In this document: in pieces, positions 45,942 through 55,937 of the stretch
How positions within the stretch are numbered: position 1 is the first letter of the stretch
Layout of the letters: every line of letters begins with the position of its first letter
Origin: Pseudoalteromonas luteoviolacea
Lineage (GTDB): Bacteria; Pseudomonadota; Gammaproteobacteria; Enterobacterales; Alteromonadaceae
Assembly: GCF_021654285.1 (NCBI RefSeq)
Contig: NZ_JAKFZS010000008.1
Coordinates: 186,001 to 250,000 of the forward strand
Length of the DNA: 64,000 bases
Direction: 5' to 3'
Notes under the pieces: generated by a model
What the model was told of the DNA's origin: nothing
Seen by the model: the letters and a program-made list of their open reading frames with translations, nothing else
Database searches by the model: none
Made by a program: the position numbers and the translations under genes

Positions 45942-45977
45942 AAAACATAAAGCCACTCAAAGTGGCTCTATGTTTTT
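45942..45977. terminator. Bidirectional terminator
   Basis: A long stem, aaaacata-agccact paired with agtggct-c-tatgtttt, has a loop of CAA and one bulge, with an A-run on the left and a T-run on the right. It lies between the convergent operon end and the M24 peptidase gene, and suits both strands. Confidence 0.88.
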
Positions 45978-46001
45978 CGTTAAAAAGACTGAGTTAAGCC
46001 T

Positions 46002-47354
46002 TTATCTAATTAAATGCCACTTGGTTTGTCTACCAGCCAAATACCAAACTTGTTTACCATCAAACACTGCGTCTTGTTCTAGTTTGACTTGGATCCATTG
46101 GTTATCCCATTCTGGCAATTGCACCTTAATGTTGCCTTCAATTGCGTAAACTGTATTTGGATATAGTTTCCAGTCACCTTGGATAGGTGTCGGGCCTTGG
46201 TTATCCCACATGCCTATCGTTGGGCCCGGAGCATGGCCTACAAAACCGAGAGGGTGCGTGTAGGTACTACTGATAATATTAGCAGCTTGGCTATCTTTGA
46301 TGGTCTCGGCTAAAATTTGATTGCCCGTTAGTCCAGTTTTAAAGTTCTCTGTGAGAATATCTTGCCAGCGATTGCCTACTGACATCGCATTTTTCAGTCC
46401 TTTTGGCACATCTGTTTCATTGAGCTTTAAAACGTAACCCATCTCTTGTGTATCAGTACATTGGTTTAAGTAGCATATGCCAACATCAGTATGAATAATG
46501 TCTCCAGGTAAAATAACGCGATTGTATTTGCCCATAAACACTTCATCTTTTGGCGGATTATCACCACGGCGCTGAATATTCACATAAGGTTGGAACCAAG
46601 GTCGTAACTGCAACTCTTCAAAACGTTCACGAAGATACCACTCAACATCTGTTGTTGTGGTGACGCCCGGAGTGATCACTTTGTTTGAGAATGCTTCCGC
46701 TATCACGCGTCTTGCAATAGTAACAGCTTGTGGATAGACGTTAAGCTCTTTTTCACTTCTTGTTTCTAGCCATCTAATTACCAAGTTTTCTGCACTGACC
46801 AAGCGTTTTTCATATTTTCTAGGTAAATACTTTTTCAGTTGATTATGCAGGCCAACACTTAAGCCATCAGCTAATGCCCAATCTTCACTGATGTTTATAC
46901 CAATGCGTTTTGGGTCTTTCTCAGCAATCACTTCAGCTAAACGCTGCCATTGCTCTTCATTGCTGCCGCCTTTCCAGACAGTAGGGTATAGATCCCCAAT
47001 TGGATAGCGGCTAACACTGAATCGCTCTACGCTGCCATCCGGCTTTTTAGAGAACACTAATAAGGTTGTGCGTCTTGCTGCAAAAGTGGGCTGTGGCACA
47101 AGTGTATAAAACAATTTATCTTCACCATATTCACGATTAATGACGAGCCACATGTCTAAATCGGCTTCATCCATGAGCTTTGGTAATAGATTGTCGAGCC
47201 TATCTGTGACCATTTGATTTATCGGCTCTACACGCTCTTTAAAACTGAGGATATCGGGCAGCTCTGTTACTTCGCGCCCTTGTGTAAATTCTTGTGCAGA
47301 CAATGATGTGCTCAGGCCTAGTACGGCCCCAAATAGTCCAAAAAACTTGTGCAT
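46002..47354 (-). CDS. Secreted M24-family metallopeptidase (Xaa-Pro aminopeptidase type)
   Basis: 450 residues. A signal peptide (MHKFFGLFGAVLGLSTSLSA) implies export. An N-terminal creatinase-like domain (WLVINREYGEDKLFYTLVP) precedes the pita-bread fold. Metal ligands are Asp in DIIHTDVG and QCTDTQEM, His in THPLGFVGHAPGP, Glu in YAIEGNIKV and KLEQDAVF, so the dinuclear site is complete. It is an exported peptidase probably for proline-containing peptides. The site is intact; the substrate is not known. Confidence 0.9.
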   Translation of the reverse strand: MHKFFGLFGAVLGLSTSLSAQEFTQGREVTELPDILSFKERVEPINQMVTDRLDNLLPKLMDEADLDMWLVINREYGEDKLFYTLVPQPTFAARRTTLLVFSKKPDGSVERFSVSRYPIGDLYPTVWKGGSNEEQWQRLAEVIAEKDPKRIGINISEDWALADGLSVGLHNQLKKYLPRKYEKRLVSAENLVIRWLETRSEKELNVYPQAVTIARRVIAEAFSNKVITPGVTTTTDVEWYLRERFEELQLRPWFQPYVNIQRRGDNPPKDEVFMGKYNRVILPGDIIHTDVGICYLNQCTDTQEMGYVLKLNETDVPKGLKNAMSVGNRWQDILTENFKTGLTGNQILAETIKDSQAANIISSTYTHPLGFVGHAPGPTIGMWDNQGPTPIQGDWKLYPNTVYAIEGNIKVQLPEWDNQWIQVKLEQDAVFDGKQVWYLAGRQTKWHLIR

Positions 47355-47886
47355 AATGGTCCTACCGTTTATTTGCTTATATAGACCTTAAAGGTCTGCA
47401 TTGAATTAGCTTACCTAAAAGATCGAGTATTTATTGTTAGTAAGGGCCTAAAATAGTATGGCAATGCGTATTTAACAGCAACCTAAATGCTACGAATTAC
47501 AACTAAGTACTATTTACACAACTAATAGAGAGTAGAAATAATGATATGAATAATATAATCCTGTCTTTTAGTCATTATTCATAATGGTTGACATGGACTC
47601 GCTAAACTGTGGCTTGTGTAATTAAGTATTTGGTTGCAAAAGAACTAGGTTTTAATGACTTGAGTATGTCAAGTGAGTAATGATAAATCATTGATTAAAT
47701 TGCTTATCTTTCGTTTTTTATTGATTGGCACTAATGCTGTGTATAAAATTAAAAAGCTTCAAAAAAGTCGTCTATTCATCTGATAAATATAGTTTTATCT
47801 GTAGTCTATAGATAAGCAAATTGCTTTTATCAAGCTAAAATGAAAGACGCGATATTTATCTAAATTAATAACAAAGGAGAATCTTT
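47355..47886. other. Long AT-rich intergenic region
   Basis: About 530 very AT-rich bases between the M24 gene and the orphan cassette. It has no supported gene. Near-inverted short motifs (ttgcttatc at about 47702 and gataagcaa at about 47811) are present, with unclear meaning. The right end carries the AAAGGAG ribosome-binding site of the next gene. Confidence 0.5.
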
Positions 47887-48276
47887 ATGGGCTGGCACTT
47901 TGACCAAATAGTACTGCAAAATCCAACGGGTTTAGGTGGGAGTGAAAATAATCCAGTGATCCTGGGAGAGGAAGTGACGCTTACATTGCCGCTTGAAAAA
48001 GTGAGTGGTAGTCCCATTGAGCAAAAAGAAGTGGATAATATCAATGCGTTGGAAATAGAAGAAAGTACTATTTATATTCACAATCTCGCGCCTTCACCCA
48101 TTAAAGTGCAGAAGAAAGAGAGTAAAGCTATTCTGAATAATGATGAGTGTAATGTCGTAGTAACTATGTGTATTCCTACAGATGCAAATCTTACCGAGGG
48201 GGTAAAACAAGCTTCTCTTCAGATAATGTCAGAAGATGGTCAGGTTGCAGATACTGCCATTTATGTAGTGAACTAA
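47887..48276 (+). CDS. Hypothetical protein, 129 residues
   Basis: Not recognised. A strong AAAGGAG precedes its ATG by 7 bases. It has no signal peptide or membrane helix: GWHFDQIVLQNPTGLGGSENNP, then GEEVTLTLPLEKV and STIYIHNLAPSPIKVQ, alternating strands. A beta-sandwich-like protein is suggested. Two Cys lie at ECNVVVTMCIP. It is followed 13 bases later by a second unknown gene in the same direction, so the two are one transcript. Confidence 0.75.
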   Translation: MGWHFDQIVLQNPTGLGGSENNPVILGEEVTLTLPLEKVSGSPIEQKEVDNINALEIEESTIYIHNLAPSPIKVQKKESKAILNNDECNVVVTMCIPTDANLTEGVKQASLQIMSEDGQVADTAIYVVN

Positions 48277-48289
48277 GCAGGCTATTCGC

Positions 48290-49282
48290 GTGGACTATAG
48301 CTTACAAGAAGCCGTTGCAGATATAGTTGAACAAGAATCTACAGTACAGTTGTCATCTCGTATATATGAGATGACAACTGAGATTACATCACTTTTTGAA
48401 GCGGTATGGTTATCGACTATTTTTGAAGTTCGTTTGGCAGAAAACGATACAAGAACAGATTTTTTGGTAGAGATACATAGTAGTGATATAGAAAAGTTTT
48501 ATGCGCAATGTTTAAAGTATAAAAACTCTGATAATACGACTATAAAAGATATTAAAAAGATCTCTGAGCGGTTATATACCAAGAAAGACTGCATTGAAGA
48601 TGCTGTTATTTGGTTTGAATGTGACATGATTGATGATGTGACGCAAACTACTTTGGTTACAGCGTCAATAGATCCCAATCTAAGGAATAACTTTTTAAAA
48701 AAGAATGTCAGTACTCAACAGGCTTGGCAAGACTTTGTGAAAACAATGGATCTTATTAGTGATATGCCAATTACGGCAAATCTAGAGTCTAGTTTTAAAC
48801 GGTGTGCTGATGCTCTTCCATTTGGGTACAACATTAGCCATATAGCACCTCTTGCTCCAAGAGGGGAGAGTGGTATTAGGTTGACATTATATTTACCCCC
48901 ACCAAAGATTATTCCATGGCTTCGAAAAGTCGGTTGGAGCGGCGCTATGTCAGATGTAGAAACTCTCTTCACACTTGCTGGAGATGAATGGCCTTTAATA
49001 GGGATCCAGATTGAGATCAATGAGCAGGTTGAAACTTACATTGGCTTTGAATTAATGGTTGGGAGTGGGCAGAAAAAGCTTGAAGCGCTAGAAAAAACAC
49101 TATTGAGATTGCAAAAAAGAGATGCTTTCGATGCTTCGAGAGTAAATACCGCGCTGCATTGGAATGATTACAACCTCTACCCGAAAGATGAGGGACTTAG
49201 AAAAGATACAAACCTAAAACTTGTTGTTAAAGAGGCGGGTAAAGTCGAAGCAAAGGTTTATTTGGGAACTAATAAAAAATAA
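48290..49282 (+). CDS. Hypothetical protein, 330 residues
   Basis: Not recognised. It starts at GTG (MDYSLQEAVADIVEQESTVQLSSRIYEM) with a weak ribosome-binding site and is probably coupled to the preceding gene. It has no signal peptide or membrane segment. The first 200 residues are helical and acidic. The middle (PLAPRGESGIRLTLYLPPPKIIPWLRKVGWSG) and the end (GFELMVGSGQKKLEALEKTLLRLQ) are more ordered. Repeated acidic residues and few Cys suggest a cytosolic enzyme or scaffold; no catalytic motif is seen. Confidence 0.75.
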   Translation: MDYSLQEAVADIVEQESTVQLSSRIYEMTTEITSLFEAVWLSTIFEVRLAENDTRTDFLVEIHSSDIEKFYAQCLKYKNSDNTTIKDIKKISERLYTKKDCIEDAVIWFECDMIDDVTQTTLVTASIDPNLRNNFLKKNVSTQQAWQDFVKTMDLISDMPITANLESSFKRCADALPFGYNISHIAPLAPRGESGIRLTLYLPPPKIIPWLRKVGWSGAMSDVETLFTLAGDEWPLIGIQIEINEQVETYIGFELMVGSGQKKLEALEKTLLRLQKRDAFDASRVNTALHWNDYNLYPKDEGLRKDTNLKLVVKEAGKVEAKVYLGTNKK

Positions 49283-49595
49283 TGAGTTTGTTTTTACTGA
49301 TATACAAGCATACTTAGTTTGTTTATCGTATTAATTCCTTTAGTTTTTATCATGACTTTTTAACTAATTATCTTTTCGTAGGTTATTTGAAACGATAAAC
49401 GCCAGTTTCAGCTAGCTAATGTGCATGATAATCAGGTTTGTCTTCCAGTGTTTTATACCCAATCTTGCTTTTTACATAATATGTATTTGAATAGCGAGCC
49501 GAGGCCTGCACTTATATACAAGATTGCACAATCTTACCCATCGCCTATTGATACAGAAATAGAAGGCCGACTCCATTAGCGAGTCGGCGCAATAT
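49283..49595. other. Intergenic region between convergent genes
   Basis: About 310 bases without a gene. It contains the terminator of the minus-strand discoidin/fibrinogen-like gene near 49566-49588. No other structure is seen. Confidence 0.5.
49566..49588 (-). terminator. Terminator of the discoidin/fibrinogen-like gene
   Basis: An 8-bp perfect stem, gccgactc paired with gagtcggc, with a 7-base loop starts 7 bases after the stop codon. On the minus strand it is followed by TTCTATTTC, a weak T-run. Confidence 0.75.
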
Positions 49596-51551
49596 TTATT
49601 TAACGTAGTACAGTAAAGTGTTTTGTTCCGCACCACTGTATACGCCGTTGTTATATGGCCAGAGGTCAAACTTAACATTATGCTGATATAGCGAAGCGCC
49701 ATTGCGCGTGTAACCATCACCACGGCTTGTTGGCTTTGTACTTAAACTGATAAATGAGTAATCAAGACCGGATAGGCTACATCCAGTTCCTTCGTGTTGC
49801 CATAGGACAGCTGTATCATACGGGACTTTGGGCTGGCTTAAATCGGCATTTTGTTGCACGGAAACACAGTTAGCGTTGGTTAATTTAGCTTTACTGATTT
49901 GTGAAACCTGATTGTACTCATCTACAAACATCATACCTGAAGTCATCTGCTTTTGAATATTCTGCCATTGTGCTGCTGGTAATACGCCGTTAGTCACCTC
50001 CGTGACCGGTGAAGTAACAACCAATTCATTTAGCCCATCCGAGTGGTTTGCTACCAGTGTCCAGCCACCTCCATTAAGAGTCATTTCACAATGCGCATAG
50101 AATGCAGGCTCACCGCCATTTCCATCTGGGTCTATCTGATAAATCCCGGTGGTTGCATTTGGTGTTTGCTGTTTTATTGAAGCGCATGTGGTGCCTTCAA
50201 TCGGTGTTGGGTCTTCAGGTTCTATGACGGTATCATGTGTGACGAAGCCGCCATAATACTCTAATTCGCCTATTACACGCATGGAGCTAGCACTATTATG
50301 TGTAGAGTGAATTTTTAGCCTGATGTACTTCCCGATAGCAGGCTCTGTTAAAGTAACAAGCTGGTTAAGGCCCATTGGCACTGTGAAAGTCTCGTGGTCT
50401 CTAAAGTGCACATTATCTTGCGAAACTTGCAGGGTAACTTCTTTTGGCCCCATGGCTTCAGCTTCTTTATAAAGCATGACTCTAAAAGAAGTGATGTGCG
50501 CATTGCGCTCAAACGCGACTTGTAGCCAGTGTTCTTGCTCGAGTAGAGAGACCCATATCCCACGCCTGATGCGCTTTGGAGAGTCAATGTTTACTCGTAG
50601 ACCGTTGTTAAAGCCATCAAATGCGCCTGAAGGGCTATCTTTTGAATAAGTGTTACTAGCGGTGTAAGAGGCCTCAGTTAGCCCATTGCTGCCTAGCAGT
50701 GCAATGTTGCCATATTGTCCAGTTGCTTCACCAGGGTCAATGGCAAATTGACTACCAGTATCTAGACGAAGGGCCATCGTATCTTTGCCATAGTGAGTAA
50801 TATCCTGAGCAAACAGCTTATTCTTAACGGTTAGGATATTTATGATTTCAAGTAAATGGTCGGTTTCGGTGTCACGTGATTGCTCCTCTTGTACGAGCAG
50901 CTTTCCATTGACGGTTTGAAACCCTTCTTGGTTAATGGCTTGGTGCGTCAACTCATAAGCTTCATTATTGTGTGTGATCCCTGCATTGGTAGGACTATAA
51001 ACGGCAAGGTAACCAATCGACTCTTCAGCATGATTATTTCCCGCCTCTTGCTCATCGAGTGCAACACCGAAGGTTAGTGCTGATGCGCTTGATACACGCA
51101 ATGAATAGGCATCGGGGTCATTTTGTGTTTGACCACTGAGTAAAATATGCGGTGTATGGGCAAAGCTTTCGTTAAAAAATTGATGCGTGGAACCACCATT
51201 CATGGTGAATTCACCAATTTCCCAAAAACTCCCATCTTGAAGCTGGTGGCGTCCTTTTTCTGCAACTAAAAAGGCAACACGCTCTTCGCCATGTTGGCCA
51301 TCTAAATACGGCCATTCTTTAAATTGAACATCAAAACTTGAATCGGTCACGTTTGAAATTGACACAACACCCGCTTGCGGATCATTAAAAGTGGGTATGG
51401 AAGCAAATACAACCGGATCGTTAAATCCATTGATCGGTATAGTGATTTTTTGGTCTGATATTTTGACGTCTTCGATGAGGGTAAATGGTTGAGCACTAGC
51501 GGCGGCGGCAAAAGCCAAAGAGCAAATACCAAGAAGTTTAAACATAGTCAT
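49596..51551 (-). CDS. Large secreted protein with discoidin and fibrinogen-like domains
   Basis: 651 residues. A signal peptide (MTMFKLLGICSLAFAAAASA) leads to a first region (about 20-215) with repeated beta motifs such as VVSISNVTDSSFDVQFKEWPYLDGQH and ERVAFLVAEKGRH. A discoidin (F5/8C) domain at about 285-435 has GLRVNIDS and RLKIHSTHNSASSMRVIGELEYYGG. The C-terminal part, from about 460, has CASIKQQTPNATTGIYQIDP and HCEMTLNGGGWTLVANHS, the fibrinogen-like fold with its GGGWTLV core. It is a carbohydrate- or surface-binding protein, exported. The exact ligands are not known. Confidence 0.8.
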   Translation of the reverse strand: MTMFKLLGICSLAFAAAASAQPFTLIEDVKISDQKITIPINGFNDPVVFASIPTFNDPQAGVVSISNVTDSSFDVQFKEWPYLDGQHGEERVAFLVAEKGRHQLQDGSFWEIGEFTMNGGSTHQFFNESFAHTPHILLSGQTQNDPDAYSLRVSSASALTFGVALDEQEAGNNHAEESIGYLAVYSPTNAGITHNNEAYELTHQAINQEGFQTVNGKLLVQEEQSRDTETDHLLEIINILTVKNKLFAQDITHYGKDTMALRLDTGSQFAIDPGEATGQYGNIALLGSNGLTEASYTASNTYSKDSPSGAFDGFNNGLRVNIDSPKRIRRGIWVSLLEQEHWLQVAFERNAHITSFRVMLYKEAEAMGPKEVTLQVSQDNVHFRDHETFTVPMGLNQLVTLTEPAIGKYIRLKIHSTHNSASSMRVIGELEYYGGFVTHDTVIEPEDPTPIEGTTCASIKQQTPNATTGIYQIDPDGNGGEPAFYAHCEMTLNGGGWTLVANHSDGLNELVVTSPVTEVTNGVLPAAQWQNIQKQMTSGMMFVDEYNQVSQISKAKLTNANCVSVQQNADLSQPKVPYDTAVLWQHEGTGCSLSGLDYSFISLSTKPTSRGDGYTRNGASLYQHNVKFDLWPYNNGVYSGAEQNTLLYYVK

Positions 51552-51779
51552 CCTTATTGTTTGTCTTGAGATATTTTCTATTATTGTAGTGCGAATAGTA
51601 TCGAATAAAGGCGTTTTTTTGAATAGGAAATAACAACTTAATTGTTTGTTTTATATAAATAATTATACTCATATAAAATGTGTGTTATTTGTTAGTGGGC
51701 TGTATATTTATGCGATTAGATACACAGCTCATAAAATATGATTTTAGATGGACGTATTCAGTACATACTGGATACTGCA

Positions 51780-52151
51780 CTACTCAAATGAGTAGACGGA
51801 TTTTTGGTCTCCTATTGACTTGAAGTTACCTGTTTTTCCTATCATACCCTGATCATATTTACAGTCTATGATGGTAAAAGCGCTTGATGCTATACCATTG
51901 ATAAATTGTCCTTTATGACGAATAACCAGCATGTTTTCTTCGTTGTTAGCGTATTTAAATACTTCAAAGCCATTAAATACAGCGTTGCCTTTACGGTCAT
52001 AGTACAGCTGATAATGCACCGTACTAGTGCCAATGAGGTCGCCTTCATATGCCTGTTGTACAGTGGCATTGCTTATTTTTTTGCCATCGGCGAGCAAAGC
52101 GACATCTGATTCTTGCCAATCGTTTACTTGAAATATACCTGTAAGTTTCAT
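51780..52151 (-). CDS. DUF3224 family protein
   Basis: 123 residues beginning MKLTGIFQVNDWQESDVA, with GAGAG upstream; a frame extending to 52451 is not used, because the added 100 residues are unlike the family and overlap the divergent gene. Core pieces are GKKISNATVQQAYEGDLIGTSTVHYQLYYD and NAVFNGFEVF, as in DUF3224. It is a small beta-barrel protein of the allene-oxide-cyclase-like kind, likely cytosolic. Function is not known. It is divergent from an AraC-type regulator that may control it. Confidence 0.8.
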   Translation of the reverse strand: MKLTGIFQVNDWQESDVALLADGKKISNATVQQAYEGDLIGTSTVHYQLYYDRKGNAVFNGFEVFKYANNEENMLVIRHKGQFINGIASSAFTIIDCKYDQGMIGKTGNFKSIGDQKSVYSFE

Positions 52152-52237
52152 TGTTAGTTTCTCTCGTGTGAGTGTTTTTTTGCAGCTTAGCATTTGAATT
52201 GACATCTGGTATTGTAAAAACGCGACAAACAAATGGA

Positions 52238-53035
52238 TTGGAAGTTTTGCAAGAGAATAATACGAGTGTGGCGGGTGTCTTGCATCATAAAGCAGGCAAC
52301 AAAAATTATGATTTACGTAGATATTTTCCACAAGTTCAACTTGAGGGTTTAATTGAGCAATTTTGGTTTGTAGACTGGCAATTGAGTGGAGATAAACCCC
52401 ATATTCAAAACAATTTACCTGATCCGAACTTTCACTTAGTGGTAGAAGCACATCAAGTTAAACTGATAGGTCCAGTGAGTAAATTATATACTTATACTAT
52501 GAAGGACAAAGGTAGAATACTTGGCGTTAAGTTTAATATCGGAGCGTTATCACATTTATTAGACAAACCGCTCAGTCAATATGTGGATAAGGAGTTTTTT
52601 GCGAGAGAAATATTTTCCGACCAAGTTGAAAGCAGACTGTTACCTTTGCTCGATGTTGAATCAGACAAAGATATATTTAATACACTCAGTGCATTTTTAT
52701 TAAATTACACAGCGGACTCTTGTGTAACCCAGCGCCAAGCCTTGGCGCTTTGTACACTGATAAAGAATGATACTAATATTTTTTCCGTTGAGGCTCTCTC
52801 TTTAAAAACCAACCTTTCAAAAAGGGCTATCCAGCGAGTATTTAATAAGCATGTTGGATTAAAACCGAAGTGGCTTATTCGCAAATATCGTTTGCACCAA
52901 GTATTAAAGCAGCTAGAAATAGGCAGTATAGACATTTTAGGTGTTGTTGAATTACTCGGTTATACTGACCAAGCTCATTTGATCCGTGACTTTAAAGAGA
53001 TTATTGGCATCACACCTGGCCAGTATCTTAAATAA
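52238..53035 (+). CDS. AraC-family transcriptional regulator
   Basis: About 265 residues. The open frame reaches 52172, but that would leave only 20 bases to the divergent DUF3224 start, so an internal start is likelier; the TTG at 52238 is chosen, and a GTG at 52268 is an alternative. The N-terminal domain is of the DUF6597 kind (YFPQVQLEGLIEQFWFVDWQ, LPDPNFHLVVEAH). The C-terminal AraC DNA-binding domain has VEALSLKTNLSKRAIQRVFNKHVGLKPKWLIRKYRLHQ and ILGVVELLGYTDQAHLIRDFKEIIGITPGQYLK. It probably regulates the divergent DUF3224 gene. Confidence 0.85.
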   Translation: MEVLQENNTSVAGVLHHKAGNKNYDLRRYFPQVQLEGLIEQFWFVDWQLSGDKPHIQNNLPDPNFHLVVEAHQVKLIGPVSKLYTYTMKDKGRILGVKFNIGALSHLLDKPLSQYVDKEFFAREIFSDQVESRLLPLLDVESDKDIFNTLSAFLLNYTADSCVTQRQALALCTLIKNDTNIFSVEALSLKTNLSKRAIQRVFNKHVGLKPKWLIRKYRLHQVLKQLEIGSIDILGVVELLGYTDQAHLIRDFKEIIGITPGQYLK

Positions 53036-53276
53036 GAGTTGTGAGCGTATAACAAGCTATCATGCCTTATCGAATTCCCAGTTAGGTTTGAGCTTATCTT
53101 TTGCATACACTCTAACTTTATGACCCCATCAGTACATCATTGTCCCAATGATTGCGCTTTCTAACCATACATGTTTATCAGGCTAAGCAACTTTAGGCCG
53201 TTACTAGTCAATTCAAAGCACAAAATTGCGTCCTATCTCTAATAAATGTTAAGGAAACATTATATTTAGTAACATA

Positions 53277-55340
53277 ATGAAATACGTAATTCGGAACAAT
53301 ATTATGATACGAAAATTAAAGTCTGTTAGCTTACCTAGCTTACTATTACTTTCAACTGCGCTTGGCTCATGGCATAGCGCAGCACAAGAAGAACTCAAAA
53401 CAGGATTAGTACCAGAAGATTACTTTGATTTTGTGTACATGAACAGTCCGCAAATATCGCCAAATAACGATGTCATTTTGTTTGTAAAGCAAACGGTTAA
53501 CGATGATGCCAGTGGCAGAGATAATCAAATTTATAAAATAAATAAGCAGGGTGTAGTCTCAGAGTTTACCCAAGGCAAGGACGATTGGTCTCCTAAATGG
53601 TCAAAAGATGGCAGCCAAGTTGCTTTTATACGCTCAGTGGATGGTAAGTCACAAGTATTTGTTATGCCAGCTAATGGTGGTGAAGCTAAACAAGTTACTT
53701 CATTGACGCAAAGCCTTTCATCTTTTGAATGGTTTCCATCTGGTGACAAGCTACTCTTATCACTGCGCGTTGAGGACTCACAAGATGCAGATGAAGATAA
53801 AGAGGCTGAAGACAAGTCAGCTAAAAAGCGTGCTGAGCCAGACACTGTTATCATTAAAAATGCCAAGTATATTTCGAACGGTTCGGGCTATTTAAGTGAT
53901 AAACGAACGCATTTATTCGAATATGACATAAAAACTCAAGCGCTTAGTCAGCTAACATCTGGCATTAGCTGGAATGCACAAGGCCCAGTGATCTCCAATG
54001 ATGGTGCGCACATTTACTATCATGCAAATAAAACCGGGCAAGCTTATGAAGGCAATGAAAACAGTGATGTTTATCGTTTAGAGCTGGCGTCTAAAAACAC
54101 TACGCAAATAACTCACCATCCTCATTCGCAATATAGTGCGGCGTTGGCGCCAAATAGTGAGGCACTAGTTTATTTACATTCTGAAGACACCTACGAGCAA
54201 ACTGATCTCTTGTTGTTGGCCGGTAAAGGTAAAAAGCCATTCAATCTGACTAAAAACTTTGACAGAAACGCCACATCTGCAATTTGGTCGCCAGATAACA
54301 CGCAACTTTATTTTACAGCAAATGATCATGGCGCAAAGCGACTGTTTTCTGTGTCAGTTAACAGCGGTAAAGTCACCAAGTTGCTAGATAAAAACCAAAA
54401 AATTGATAATTTAGCTGTGTCACAAGACGGTCGATATTTGGTATTTACCGCGGAGAGCTCAACTGAATTACCCGAGTTATACCGCTTAGACTTAAATAAT
54501 AACAAGTTAAACCAGCTAACTACATTTAATGATAAGTTGCGCTCTGAGAAAGCTCTGTCTGCTGCACAAGCAGTGTGGTTTATAAATGATAAAGGCATGA
54601 AGGTTCAGGGTTTTGTTCATAAACCACTTAATTTTGATAAAAATAAGTCATATCCAGTGATTTTAAATATCAAAGGCGGTCCTGGTGGTATGTGGGGTCA
54701 TCAATGGTTCTTTGAAAATCAAATGTATGTGGCACAAGGGTATGCAGTAGTGTATGTGAACTATCGCGGTAGTAGCGGCTATGGCATTAAACACAGTCAA
54801 GCAGTACGTAAAGACTATGGCGGTGCTGACTATCAAGATAATATTCAGTTTTTAGATAATGTATTAGCTAAAAATACTTGGATGGATAAAGACAAGCTAT
54901 TCATTACCGGTGGAAGTCATGGTGGTTTTTTAACGAATTGGATAACGACAAAAACAGATAGGTTCAAAGCCGCAGTCACTCAGCGCAGCGTGAGCTCTTG
55001 GATATCAGAAGCGGGTACGCAAGAGTATACGCCTAGCCAAATGACGAAAGAGTTTGGTGGTCACTTGTGGAATAATTTTGATGCATACTGGGATAGGTCG
55101 CCATTAAAGTATGCTGATAAAGTCTCTACGCCCACGCTTATTATCCATAGTGATGCAGACATGATCACACCCATAGGCCAAGCACAAGAGTGGTTTTACG
55201 CGCTTAAAGTGAACGAAGTACCAGTTGAAATGGTTGTGTTCAAGGGCGAAACACATTCTTTATCTCGTTCAGGAAAGCCTACAAATTTAGTAGCGCGAAT
55301 TGAACATATACTAGAATGGTTTGAACGGTATAATAAATAA
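53277..55340 (+). CDS. Secreted S9-family prolyl oligopeptidase-like peptidase
   Basis: 687 residues. A second ATG at 53304 gives a cleaner signal peptide (MIRKLKSVSLPSLLLLSTALGSWHSAA); neither start has a good ribosome-binding site. A beta-propeller domain (about 40-420) has repeated SPKWSKDGSQVAFIR and SAIWSPDNTQLYFTA blades. The alpha/beta hydrolase domain has GGPGGMWGHQWFFENQ, the nucleophile in GGSHGGFLTNW, the Asp in HSDADMITP, and the His in KGETHSLSRSG. It is a periplasmic or secreted acylaminoacyl- or dipeptidyl-peptidase-like enzyme. Confidence 0.92.
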   Translation: MKYVIRNNIMIRKLKSVSLPSLLLLSTALGSWHSAAQEELKTGLVPEDYFDFVYMNSPQISPNNDVILFVKQTVNDDASGRDNQIYKINKQGVVSEFTQGKDDWSPKWSKDGSQVAFIRSVDGKSQVFVMPANGGEAKQVTSLTQSLSSFEWFPSGDKLLLSLRVEDSQDADEDKEAEDKSAKKRAEPDTVIIKNAKYISNGSGYLSDKRTHLFEYDIKTQALSQLTSGISWNAQGPVISNDGAHIYYHANKTGQAYEGNENSDVYRLELASKNTTQITHHPHSQYSAALAPNSEALVYLHSEDTYEQTDLLLLAGKGKKPFNLTKNFDRNATSAIWSPDNTQLYFTANDHGAKRLFSVSVNSGKVTKLLDKNQKIDNLAVSQDGRYLVFTAESSTELPELYRLDLNNNKLNQLTTFNDKLRSEKALSAAQAVWFINDKGMKVQGFVHKPLNFDKNKSYPVILNIKGGPGGMWGHQWFFENQMYVAQGYAVVYVNYRGSSGYGIKHSQAVRKDYGGADYQDNIQFLDNVLAKNTWMDKDKLFITGGSHGGFLTNWITTKTDRFKAAVTQRSVSSWISEAGTQEYTPSQMTKEFGGHLWNNFDAYWDRSPLKYADKVSTPTLIIHSDADMITPIGQAQEWFYALKVNEVPVEMVVFKGETHSLSRSGKPTNLVARIEHILEWFERYNK

Positions 55341-55439
55341 TTGATAGGTAATAGAAGCGGATGTCTAAGTCACTTTTGTATAGTAAATCTTTTTTGCAAT
55401 TTGACTGAAGCATCTGCGTTCGATTTAAAGTTATTCCTC

Positions 55440-55461
55440 AAAGGCTGCTAGGGCAGCTTTT
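55440..55461 (+). terminator. Candidate terminator after the S9 peptidase gene
   Basis: A 9-bp stem with one G-T pair, aaaggctgc paired with gcagctttt, has loop TAGG and lies about 100 bases after the stop codon. A T-run begins inside the stem end. Confidence 0.55.
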
Positions 55462-55937
55462 ATCCCTTCTTAAACTGTCACTCAAAAAGTGATATATCCA
55501 TTGCTTGTATTTTGTTCGTCTTTATTGTTTGCTGTATTGAGTACAACGATGAGATTAAAAATAAATAAAATGACATGCCCCAAATAATAGTACAGTAGAT
55601 AACTGTGTACCTTTCCAATTTTTCAGCGTCATCAATTTCAAGAAAACATGGGTACTTTCTGGGGATCCTTGTTTATGTATTTCTGAGAAGTGTGGGTTTA
55701 ATCAAAAAAACTAGATATTGCAATTTTTTAATAAGGTAAAAGGTTAAATTCATAACTTAATATTAAAATAGTAATTTATTTATAAATGAGCGTGGCGGAT
55801 TTACTCCTCAAATTACACATTGAGACGAATACATTTAACCAATGAAAGCCCACACTTTGTCTTTTTTATTAATCTAAACGCCTCATCTTTAGCTTGGACT
55901 TGATATCCCTCTTAATATTTCGAATTCCACCCTCCAA

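Noticed and set aside
51780..52451. Long minus-strand frame of 223 codons including the DUF3224 gene
   Set aside because: The first 100 codons overlap the divergent AraC gene; DUF3224 proteins start at MKLTGIF, with a GAGAG site upstream, so the extension is not coding.
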